Shown here: one piece after another, positions 1-7,646 of the stretch
How positions within the stretch are numbered: position 1 is the stretch's first letter
Layout of the letters: each line of letters starts with the position of its first letter
Assembly: GCA_026261815.1 (NCBI GenBank)
Contig: JAMPIT010000206.1
Location: 62,001 to 126,000 of the forward strand
Length of the DNA: 64,000 nucleotides
Direction of reading: 5' to 3'
From: Monarcha castaneiventris obscurior
Lineage: Eukaryota; Chordata; Aves; Passeriformes; Monarchidae
Program-made: the position numbers and the translations under genes
Notes under the pieces: model-generated
Databases searched by the model: none
The model's input: the letters and a program-made list of their open reading frames with translations, nothing else
Told to the model about the DNA's origin: nothing

Positions 1-938
1 GCCTCACCATTATTCAGCTGCACATTTGTACTCATAAGGTCCCAAACCCGAAGTAACCAGGTTGTAAAAGCCTTACGTCTTCTCCGCACGATGTCTTTTC
101 GCATATTATGGAGACTGTCATATGACAGGGACTCGGTGATGATTTTAGGCTCTGGCTCCCCTGCTGGTTGCGAGGGCCCTGGTTTCTCATCATTATTAAC
201 TGGGCGCATTGATTTGGCCTTGTATTTTCTCCTTTGCACAGGGGCGACTGCTGTTGGCTGTGATTGCCCTTGTGGTTCAGCTGGAGCCTGGACAGTTGTA
301 ACATTCACAGGTTTCATTGTTTTACCATCAGACTCTCCCTCACTGGGGCAGGGAGAGGGTTTTTTAACAGCTGAGAAAATGCACTCTTTTAGCATTTGAC
401 TTATCTCACGTATCTCTTTTACCAGTGCCCTCATTAAATCTGGGTAATTTATTTTTGAGGTGGGCTGTTGGGCAGGATTTTTAGTCTCTGGGGCAGGATC
501 TCTAGTCTCTGGGGTCCTGTCAGGCTCTGGGGCAGGATCTTTAGTCTCTGCGGCAGGGTCCCTTGTCTCTGGGACAGGATCCCTAGTCTTTGGGGCCCTG
601 TCAGGTTCTGTGGCAGCATCCCTAGCCCCCGGGGTAGGTATCAGGGTGGTTATCCAAGTCAATCTCCCTTTATCTCTGAGTATTAAGCAGAATAGGCACA
701 TCAGCAACACCACCCACTGTACAATATCATTAGCATTTAGGGAAGATCTGAATCCTTCAAAAACTGGTGGAGTGGACCTAAAGAGATGGGTTAAGGGTTG
801 GGAGAAAGTTTCCCCCGGTGTCATCTCCTCACAGTAGGTCTCATTATTAAAGTAACCCCAAAAGCATACCGTTAGTGTGCGATAGCCCTGTATCCATGTG
901 CCCACATTCCAGAGGAAGTTAAAAAACCCATGAATTCC
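1..938 (-). CDS. ERV pre-gag/gag-like open frame with membrane segment and Pro/acid repeats, partial
   Basis: One frame is open for about 312 codons from 938 to the window start with no stop. Its first ATG is internal, in a CEEM context. In order it holds: an aromatic N-terminal stretch with an NNET glycosylation sequon; a hydrophobic segment (VVLLMCLFCLIL) followed by basic RDKGR; degenerate repeats of the type RDPxPETxDPAPEPDR over roughly 600-470; an amphipathic segment (MRALVKEIREISQMLKE); a basic/Pro/Gln-rich linker; and finally YDSLHNMRKD...TTWLLRVWD, which I recall as typical of gag-like proteins in passerine ERVs. A membrane segment ahead of a gag-like region is unusual. The product is truncated by the window, and the function of its N-terminal part is unknown to me. 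Confidence 0.6.
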
Positions 939-1041
939 TCAGCTTATCAACCCATAGGGCAAACTGGATAACAGCAACAGTGGCCTTAGTCAGAGGACCC
1001 ATGTTTAGAAAAGGAGCTGCAAAAGGGAGAAATACAGCCAT
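919..1041 (-). CDS. Short hydrophobic leader frame after the primer-binding site
   Basis: The frame is open from the primer-binding site; ATG codons occur at 1041 and 1002 and it stops with TAA at 921-919. The product is strongly hydrophobic (MAVFLPFAAPFLNMGPL and onward) and ends in a run of six T. The next block of the same protein type continues in the +1 frame from that run, so this looks like the first part of one longer protein split by a one-base length change, or less likely a separate leader peptide. I do not recognise the family. The initiation codon is uncertain. Confidence 0.4.
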   Translation of the reverse strand: MAVFLPFAAPFLNMGPLTKATVAVIQFALWVDKLRNSWVF

Positions 1042-1175
1042 GACCACATGCCACCCGAACCAGGGCAAACTGGACCATATAGTGCTGCCTAGCAAGGTTT
1101 CTATATTCAGCACACAGAACTGAGTTATCCAAGAACTGTTATTCCTTTTCCAGCATTTTCTCTCAATGCCCTCAG

Positions 1176-1193
1176 GCCCCACGTTGGGCGCCA
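1176..1193 (-). other. Primer-binding site, tRNA-Lys type
   Basis: The minus strand reads TGGCGCCCAACGTGGGGC, the 18-nt complement expected for a tRNA-Lys(1,2) 3' end, as in many betaretroviruses. It sits 5 nt after the LTR end. It fixes the orientation of this ERV. Confidence 0.88.
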
Positions 1194-1198
1194 AGATC

Positions 1199-2115
1199 TG
1201 TCTTGGTTTGAAAGACAGGTGTCAGACAAGAAAGGCAGGAGCCTCCCCTGAAATGGAAAATGCAACCCCCTTCCCTCCGAATTATTATAAATTTGAAAAT
1301 AAGGGGCTTTCAGGCAAAGATATGAGGGATAGGAATAACAGTTCTTTACTAATAAATATATATGTATAACAACACAAACAAACAGCAATAGCTGTGGCAG
1401 TCACAGCAAAACAACAGCACAAACTCAGTGCAGCCTCACTCGGCCTCGGGCACTTTCCCCTGGGTGCAGTTCCTCCGGGGCAGCTCCCGCTGAGCAGGGC
1501 GGGTGCGATGGTTCCCCCGCGGCTGCAGGGGGCGCTCCGCAGCGAGCTCGGGCAGCACCGGCAATGGCGGGGTCCCGGGAGGGAGGGATGGATGAAAAAA
1601 CCTCACAAACCCCTGTACGTCTGACTGGATCCTCAGGAACAGCAGGCTGGAACAGCAGGGGCGAGCGCAGATCTCGGGTGGCAGTGAGGTTCACCAAACT
1701 CCGGCGCTGTAGCAGGAAAACCCGGCAGGTCACAGCGTAGGGGCTACAGAGTAGCGATGACCAGCGGCAGGGCAGAGTGGCGGTGCCCAGCCCCCAGCGG
1801 GCAGGGAGCAGAGCAGCTTTAGAAAATCCCGGGGTTTTGCCCGCAGAAAGCAAAACAGCCGAAGAAGCAGAAAGCCCGCAGTGCTGACCAAGAGTCCACA
1901 CACCGAAGCCCGGCAGCTCTCAGACTGAACGCCGAGCACCCAGGCAGCCCCCCCGGGTGTCCCCACCCCCAGGTGACAAAAGGGTGGCCAGTCCCACCCC
2001 GCCTCTGTGGCCAGGTCTTTTGTTTCTTTTAAGTATCCAGCGGTTTGTCCCCTAGCAACTAGTATGGGTAAAATTCTTTAAGAGAAAAAACAGGCTAAAA
2101 TCCTAAACCCCAACA
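1199..2115 (-). repeat. 5' LTR of the minus-strand ERV
   Basis: The block reads TGTTGGGG at its 5' end (2115, minus strand) and ends AAGACA at 1199, matching the TG...CA rule. A primer-binding site follows downstream on the same strand. The middle (about 1440-2000) is GC-rich and probably U3/R promoter sequence. The exact outer boundary is inferred from the TG dinucleotide and family look, not from a second LTR copy. Confidence 0.72.
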
Positions 2116-2360
2116 TCTTGCTTTTATAAAAAAAATCCCTCGTAGGAAAAAAAAGAGGTATTACATTGTGAGCTGGGAGCTCAAAGATTATTTCTGGTGG
2201 AAAAGTCCCAAATGGAGGTGGCTATTTTGACACACTACTGATAACTGGAATAGGTCTTTAGTAGCAGTCCCAGGCAACACTGCAAATGCTGACTCCAGAA
2301 AAGGCCACTAAATATCCACTTTGTACATGACAGAGGAACAAATGTTTCCCCAAATCATGG

Positions 2361-2420
2361 GATCATAGAATGGTTTGGGTTGGAAGGGACATTAGAGATC
2401 GATCATCTAGTTCCAACCAG
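2361..2420 (-). repeat. CR1 LINE 3'-end fragment
   Basis: The plus strand reads GATCATAGAATGGTTTGGGT, then TGGAAGGGAC and CATCTAGTTCCAACC. This is the reverse complement of the conserved CR1 3' tail. Only about 60 bp remain, as is usual for 5'-truncated avian CR1 copies. Confidence 0.88.
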
Positions 2421-4003
2421 CTTTTGCAGTTATTTTTGCAGGGATATGTGACCTAATTAGAGGTCTATAAATCTGTTGATTCACATATTCCTATTGCCGA
2501 GGATAAATACCAGATAAATAAAAGTTCCATCTGTGGAGAATTCCAGATCCAACAGAATTAAGGCAAAGTTTCAGACTTGCTGCAAGGTTTCTGTGCTATG
2601 AAGACACATGACTACTTCACTCACATTTATTTAAACTTCCTATCTACCCCCCTGATTTTATTCATACTGTAGGCTCCTAAATCAGCTTATATTTTACTGT
2701 AAAGGCCTTTACACTTAAGCCAAATATTTTCTGAATTCATTCCCTCTCATTTATAGTTTTCCCTTGATAACATACAAGCTAGAATAAAATAAAACAAAAC
2801 CTCAAACGAAAAAAACAAAACACATACCTTCCTTTCCTTAAAGCTACAATGCTACTTTGCTTGTAATGTAGGTAAGACTAAGAAGCTTCTGATCCTCAGC
2901 TGGGGTAGTAACACCACTAATTATATGGGAGTTATGTGATTCGAGCAGGGGAACAATGCAATGCCAAAACAAGCCTGTTTCAGGCAGGATTTTATTCTTG
3001 AACAAATTTATCTTGCTTTTAAAAAAGAAACAATTACATAGAAATAAAGGACTAAGTGGTTTGTTGCTGTATGTTAGACTTCAAAATACAGCAGTTGCAA
3101 TATTTTAGAAAGAAAAAGTTAGAATCAATGTGAAAGAGGACTTTATCTCATTTTCACTTAGAAAACACATGGGATGTAGATGGCATGCTGATTTTCTTAA
3201 TTTAGAGGTAGCACAAAACAGAATGTCCCCTTCTTATACAGGGAAACCCTTTGGAAATTGTGGTGGGTTACAAGAAGAAATTCCATACAGAGATTCCCCA
3301 GTTTGTTTTCAGTTATTTTGGTTTAAAGAAAAAATAAAAAATAATTGTCCTCAAAGACATTTTTGTTTTTCATAGCATAATATTTCAGCATTGAAAACTA
3401 CTTTGCATTCAGGAACAGCCAAGCTCTGCAATTCATATTGACAGTGGTGAGTTAGGATATCTCAGAACAGGTATGGAACACATGACTCTGTGAAGAGACG
3501 TGAAGAAAGGGAGTGGGTAGAAATCAAGCCGTTAAGGGTTACTCATAAAGTAACAACTTCAGACACTTGAAAGTCCTTTTCTCTTTGTTTATAACTAGAA
3601 CTGAGTACTTTGTGTAACTTGCTGCTGCTGCCAGTACTTGTAGTAAGTGAAGAGGGGTGAGACTGCAGTGATTTTGATTTTACAGAACTGCATTAATAAT
3701 TTAAATGGAAACAGACATTCACATCCAGCCTCATTGTGTTCCCATAGGCAAGAACTGTCAAGCCTTGAGCAGTTACTCCAGGTTTCACTCCTTTCACTTT
3801 ATAAGAGCCTCAACACCAAATACATTGCATTGGAAATCAGTCACTTACTGAAACAGTGGAATGAAAAGTATATGTATGATTTGGATTTTCTACAAACCAC
3901 AAATAATAAAAAAACCCCAAACAAGCCAATTTTCTCCAGTGGGAAAAAAGCATACATTATTAATTTCTTCCTGTATTGTTCAGCTCCGGGTTTGGGGGAT
4001 GAG

Positions 4004-4009
4004 GGAATT
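4004..4009. other. Target-site duplication, left copy
   Basis: GGAATT lies immediately before the 5' LTR and is repeated at 12404-12409 after the 3' LTR. A 6-bp duplication is typical of class II retroviral integrases and shows that the two LTRs belong to one insertion event. Confidence 0.95.
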
Positions 4010-4583
4010 TGTAGAGGGACAGGCTCCAAATGTGGCAGCTGTCTGTCACTCTGACACCGTCTCCGACCCCGCCTCTGGGGAGGAAGACTCCTCCTGGGAG
4101 GAGGGTTCTGTGGGCAGCACAGAAGTCTAGTGTCAGCCCCTTTGTCTGGAAGGTTCTCCAAGAGGCGTCGTGTGGTTGGCTAACCCATGATTGATGTGTT
4201 CTGTAGACCCCCCCCTGTTTTTCGATTTGTTCTCTGTTCTTGTCTCCCCCCTTTTGTCTGATGTTCTATTGGTTTGCTATCCGGCGCCCCTCCCATGTTT
4301 GCCCCCCTTTATGAGGCTGTGCACCCCGTTCCCCCCTCGGGATCTCCCCTGGACTTCTCCTCGGAGCCTGACCCTTACCCTACAATAAAGGAGTTCACGG
4401 GGACACCCCCTCTCGCAGCCCTTTGCCTCCTCGCCTTATTTGCGCCTTGCCTCTCCTCGTGAGGAGCCGCCCCTGTCTGCGGGAACCAGCCCCGCCTAAC
4501 CCACGGCACCGAAGCCTGTTGAGGCGCCCAGGGTTCTCGGGCCGGCATCCTACGCTGAGGGCAGCTGGGACAGCCAGGCGACA
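4010..4583 (+). repeat. 5' LTR
   Basis: Starts TGTAGAGGG and ends GGCGACA. It holds U3 with GC-rich promoter sequence, a TATA-like CTTTATGAG near 4305, and a polyadenylation signal AATAAA at 4384-4389. It aligns without gaps to 11830-12403 at an offset of 7820, with seven substitutions (near 4116, 4143, 4162, 4361, 4494, 4504 and 4547). Confidence 0.96.
4384..4389 (+). terminator. LTR polyadenylation signal
   Basis: AATAAA in the 5' LTR, with an identical copy at 12204-12209 in the 3' LTR where it would terminate viral transcripts. It lies in R or at the U3/R border, about 195 bases before the LTR end. Confidence 0.75.
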
Positions 4584-4585
4584 AG

Positions 4586-4603
4586 TGGCGACCGAACAGG
4601 GAC
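4586..4603 (+). other. Primer-binding site, near-Lys3 type
   Basis: TGGCGACCGAACAGGGAC starts two bases after the 5' LTR. It differs at one position from the tRNA-Lys3 complement used by lentiviruses and some betaretroviruses, so lysine tRNA is the likely primer. It differs clearly from the Lys(1,2)-type site of the ERV at the left edge, so the two elements are different lineages. Confidence 0.85.
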
Positions 4604-4831
4604 AAGAGACTCGTGACACCAGACTCTGCGCGCCCCAATACCATCAGGTGCTGCCGCTTCCCCGTGTGAAGCAAGCTCCGTTTTAGAGAGCGGTGCTCCC
4701 GGGGCTGGACTTCTGGAACCGACCAGGACGGACACCGTGCCCCATTCCTGTGCCGGGACCTGAAGACCCCTTTCTGAGGAGGACCCAGCGTCCGCTTTCC
4801 GTTTCTTCTCCCAAAAGACGACCCCGAAAGA

Positions 4832-4840
4832 GGGTAAGAT
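4832..4840 (+). promoter_or_regulatory. Candidate splice donor for env mRNA
   Basis: GGGTAAGAT in the untranslated leader (GT at 4834-4835) is a good donor consensus lying 76 bases before the gag ATG. It could join to the pyrimidine-tract acceptor just before env (AG at 10385-10386). Confidence 0.6.
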
Positions 4841-4910
4841 TGTGGTACCCCCCCCCCCCATTATTTTTCCTTTTTCCATTTTCGGACGCTGTGGGTGGGT
4901 GTTTTGCAGA

Positions 4911-6854
4911 ATGGGCAACCGTCTGTCTGCAGAACAGCGGGAGTTTTACATCCAAGTTCGTGATTCCCTAGTTAATAATAAGTTGAAGTTTTCGAAATCC
5001 CTCCTCAAAAAATGTATCGTTTGGAATTTTAAAGAATTTCCCCGCACAAGCGGTGATGAAGCTCTTTCTTTTCAGTTTTGGGACAAAGTTCGGAGGAGGA
5101 TGGTGTTTTTACAGGGCTGTGGGGATGGATCAGTGGAGCGCTTTTTCGTGCTCCTGACCCTGATCCACAGTGTTGTAAAAACACCGAAAAAGAAAGTTAA
5201 AAACCCAGTTCACCCTCCCCCGCTACCCGTCCCCCGCCTCTCCCATTCCCCTGGCCTCGCTAGAAGAGGCGCGGCGAGTGTAAACGGCTCAAGCGCTCAG
5301 GGCTGCCACCTGCTCCCTGACACTCCCGGCGCTTCTCCTTACCCCGCTCGGAAGGGACCCGCGCAACCCTCTCCAAGCACTCCTAAAAAACCTTCCCTGA
5401 AACCCACTTTCCCAGTTTATACTCCCAAAGTTAATTCCCCAAAAAATAAAAAGATAGCTTCCCTTTGCGCTCCTTCCCCTGTTAATTCCTCAGTTAACTC
5501 CCCGAGTTGTACAAACCCTTTTGTTTTACAAAATGGACAGGAGAGCCTGTCTAAGCCTCAAAATGGCTGCGACAGAAGCTCTCCCTCACAACCCTCTTCT
5601 TCTCCCCATAATTCCCCTTTTCCCGCCTTTCCAGCCCCCCGTTTTCCCGCCTCGAGCAACCCGTTCCACCCCTATGACGTCAACCCTGACCCTCCCTCCT
5701 ATTATCCTAACCCTTCCCCCTGGGCGGCGACTGGCGCAGTGGGCGGTTCCTCGTTTCCCCACCCCAAAAATCCCTTCCTGGTTCCCAGCCCCTCCCCTTT
5801 CCCACGCCATACCCCCTCCGCCCCTGACCCCTCCCCGGAGGCCGGCTCTCCCGGGTCCCACGGTCCCCCTCCCGGTTCCCACGCCGGAAGGGACACCGTC
5901 TTGGACCGGAACCCGGAAGAACTCGAAATCCCCTTTGCGGCACCGGTACAATACAGCAGAACGGGCTTGAACCCCACATGGGAACCCTTTGGGTATGAAA
6001 ACATACGGGATCTTTGTCGAACTGAGAAAGAGTTCGGGCGGGATCATAAATATTTCAAAGCCTTGCTGCACGGAACATTTACCGGCAGCACTCTAGTTCC
6101 CCATGACGTTAAAACCGTCATGGCATGCCTCCTCTCTCCCACGGAATACCGAGTGTGGGAGAGAAAGTGGAAGCATGCGGTACGGGAACTAATCCCGACC
6201 CTATCCCGAATGGATGGTACCCAAGAGTACCCCTTTGATTTACTTGTGGGAGAGGGGGATTATGCAAAACCCCAAGTTCAAGCGCAGCGGCTTCCCGCTG
6301 ACATTCTGGTTGCTGTGTTGGGAACAGCAGAGAGGATATTCCTCAGTATGCCCTCCATCTCCTTGCCCCTGGTTTCTTACTCAAACATCTATCAAGGACC
6401 CTATGAGCCCTTCGGGGCCTTTGCAGACAAAATGCGAGCCTCCATTGAAAAGCAGGTGCCTGACCCTAAGATCCGGGAGGACCTGCTGGAGGAGCTCGTC
6501 AAAACTAGGGCCAACCAGGTGTGCAAGGAGATCATCTTTGCCCTTCCCCACGACCCCCCGCCTACTGTGGATCAGATGGCAGAAGCCTGTGCCCGGCTAA
6601 TGCCTCTGAAGCAGGCCGTGCCACGAACAACACCGACCCAGGAAATCACCGTATCTGCACTGGACATGAGAGAGGTCACCTGTCACCGCTGTGGCCGCAA
6701 GGGTCACTTCGCGAAGCAGTGCCGCGCTGCTCAGCCCCTATCCTCCAACCTAACCCCCCAATACTCAACCCCTGGGAGTCATCCTGTTGCGTCCCACCCC
6801 CCTGATCCTACCTCTACATCCCCTACCCCTATTCCTCAGGCCCAGGGAAACTAA
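4911..6854 (+). CDS. gag: Gag polyprotein, intact (647 aa)
   Basis: Structural polyprotein of the provirus. The start is ATG 4911: it gives MGNRLS, a myristoylation-type N-terminus, whereas the open frame upstream is leader. Matrix-like region at about residues 1-100; then a long Pro/Ser-rich linker (100-335) with two budding motifs, PPSY (261-264) and PSAP (302-305); then a capsid-like region (about 340-570) with a major homology region around YQGPYEPFGAFADKM (494-508). One CCHC zinc knuckle follows (C591, C594, H599, C604). The stop TAA at 6852 directly follows the slippery heptamer GGGAAAC, so ribosomes that shift -1 continue into pro. No internal stop or frameshift was seen. Only one zinc knuckle was found. 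Confidence 0.93.
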   Translation: MGNRLSAEQREFYIQVRDSLVNNKLKFSKSLLKKCIVWNFKEFPRTSGDEALSFQFWDKVRRRMVFLQGCGDGSVERFFVLLTLIHSVVKTPKKKVKNPVHPPPLPVPRLSHSPGLARRGAASVNGSSAQGCHLLPDTPGASPYPARKGPAQPSPSTPKKPSLKPTFPVYTPKVNSPKNKKIASLCAPSPVNSSVNSPSCTNPFVLQNGQESLSKPQNGCDRSSPSQPSSSPHNSPFPAFPAPRFPASSNPFHPYDVNPDPPSYYPNPSPWAATGAVGGSSFPHPKNPFLVPSPSPFPRHTPSAPDPSPEAGSPGSHGPPPGSHAGRDTVLDRNPEELEIPFAAPVQYSRTGLNPTWEPFGYENIRDLCRTEKEFGRDHKYFKALLHGTFTGSTLVPHDVKTVMACLLSPTEYRVWERKWKHAVRELIPTLSRMDGTQEYPFDLLVGEGDYAKPQVQAQRLPADILVAVLGTAERIFLSMPSISLPLVSYSNIYQGPYEPFGAFADKMRASIEKQVPDPKIREDLLEELVKTRANQVCKEIIFALPHDPPPTVDQMAEACARLMPLKQAVPRTTPTQEITVSALDMREVTCHRCGRKGHFAKQCRAAQPLSSNLTPQYSTPGSHPVASHPPDPTSTSPTPIPQAQGN

Positions 6855-6907
6855 AGTTGCGGCGTCTGGAGGCGGAACAGCGTCGCAACCACCCTGTGGC
6901 TTCCGCC
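6845..6907 (+). promoter_or_regulatory. gag-pro -1 ribosomal frameshift signal with H-type pseudoknot
   Basis: Slippery heptamer G GGA AAC (6845-6851) sits in the gag frame directly before the TAA. Four bases later a 9-bp stem can form between 6856-6864 and 6881-6889 (one G-U pair). Its loop contains GGCGGAA (6871-6877), the exact complement of TTCCGCC (6901-6907). This gives a classical H-type pseudoknot with a 7-bp second stem. The same heptamer is known from type D retroviruses at gag-pro. Confidence 0.88.
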
Positions 6908-7561
6908 GGAAAACCATTTCTGAAAGCTTTTCCTGTGGACAATACAAATTTTACCGAACTTAACTTTGTTGTTCTCACTCTACAGACGACAGCAGTGGAT
7001 GTTTTTGCCCTCGTCCTGCCTGATGCCACACAAGGACCCAAGGAACTAGAGATCGTTCCTGCCTTTGTGAGGATTGCATCTGATGGTACCTTCCCGCTGA
7101 AGTTGGCGTGTGCTAACCCACCGTTTTTTCTCTCTCGGGACCAGGTCGTGGCTAGAGTGAAACTGTATCCTGTCCAGGAGCTTCTTACGGACTACCCTTT
7201 CGTTGCCTGGGCAGAAGAGATCGGCAAGGGCAGGCAAATCATTAACTGTAAGCTCTCCCACCAGGGCACTGACATTGATGCCCTTGGTATGCTGGACACT
7301 GGAGCGGACGTCACGGTCATTTCTTCCACCCAATGGCCGTCGACATGGGCAAAGCAGCCTGTGGTAGGTGCCATCCACGGTGTGGGAGGATACACTCCGG
7401 CTGAGAGGAGCACCAATTTGGTGCAGATAGAGGGACCTGACGGACGTATTGCTTCAATACGTCCCTTTATCATCAAGTCAGGTTTCAACCTTTGGGGCAG
7501 AGACGTTATGTCTCAATGGGGCACCCGGATTGAATTAGCTCCCACGGTTCGGGATTTTTAA
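6857..7561 (+). CDS. pro: Retroviral aspartic protease (pro), entered by frameshift
   Basis: Lies in the -1 frame relative to gag and has no proper start codon; translation enters from gag at 6845-6851. In the C-terminal half it has the protease active site [11 protein letters not shown] (DTGAD at residues 147-151 counted from 6857) and the late motif GRDVMSQWG (214-222). The N-terminal 110 residues form a separate segment, with [15 protein letters not shown] and [13 protein letters not shown]. This loosely recalls the dUTPase-like domain often fused to protease in betaretroviruses, but catalytic motifs are not clearly kept. It ends RDF-TAA at 7559-7561, again right after a slippery heptamer. 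The frame is open throughout. Confidence 0.88.
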   Translation: MRRLEAEQRRNHPVASAGKPFLKAFPVDNTNFTELNFVVLTLQTTAVDVFALVLPDATQGPKELEIVPAFVRIASDGTFPLKLACANPPFFLSRDQVVARVKLYPVQELLTDYPFVAWAEEIGKGRQIINCKLSHQGTDIDALGMLDTGADVTVISSTQWPSTWAKQPVVGAIHGVGGYTPAERSTNLVQIEGPDGRIASIRPFIIKSGFNLWGRDVMSQWGTRIELAPTVRDF

Positions 7562-7646
7562 TTGGGGCCACTGAGGAGTGCCAAACCCTACCCCTCAAAT
7601 GGACAACTGATTCGGCGGTGTGGATCGATCAGTGGCCCCTCCACCG
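7552..7646 (+). promoter_or_regulatory. pro-pol -1 ribosomal frameshift signal with strong stem
   Basis: Heptamer G GAT TTT (7552-7558) lies directly before the pro stop and has the same pattern as a known betaretroviral pro-pol site. Five bases later a perfect 11-bp stem can form: GGGGCCACTGA (7564-7574) with TCAGTGGCCCC (7629-7639). Loop bases 7616-7620 (CGGTG) or 7620-7624 (GTGGA) can pair with 7642-7646 or 7640-7644, which could make a pseudoknot. Confidence 0.8.

Larger units (their letters stand above)
1..2115 (-). mobile_element. Endogenous retrovirus, minus strand, 5' part, cut by window start
   Basis: This is the 5' end of a provirus that runs leftward out of the window. Seen directly: an LTR-like block (2115 down to 1199) starting TGTTGGGG and ending GACA, an 18-nt primer-binding site five bases further on, and a long open frame to the window edge. 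The site has the Lys type common in class II (beta-like) retroviruses. The internal frame ends with a motif (SLxxMRKD followed by TTWLLRVWD) that I associate with gag-like proteins of avian ERVs. The 3' LTR and target duplication are outside the window, so completeness cannot be judged. Confidence 0.8.
2116..4009. other. Intergenic host DNA between two ERVs
   Basis: AT-rich sequence. The only recognisable item is a short CR1 3' end at 2361-2420. Small open frames here (for example 3130-3375) have no domain, splice or composition support. The stretch ends in GGAATT (4004-4009), the 5' target duplication of the next provirus. Confidence 0.6.

Noticed and set aside
460..837. Plus-strand Gly/Ser/Leu repeat protein at the left edge
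   Set aside because: It is the antisense shadow of the Pro/acid repeats in the minus-strand ERV frame, which continues through them without a stop.
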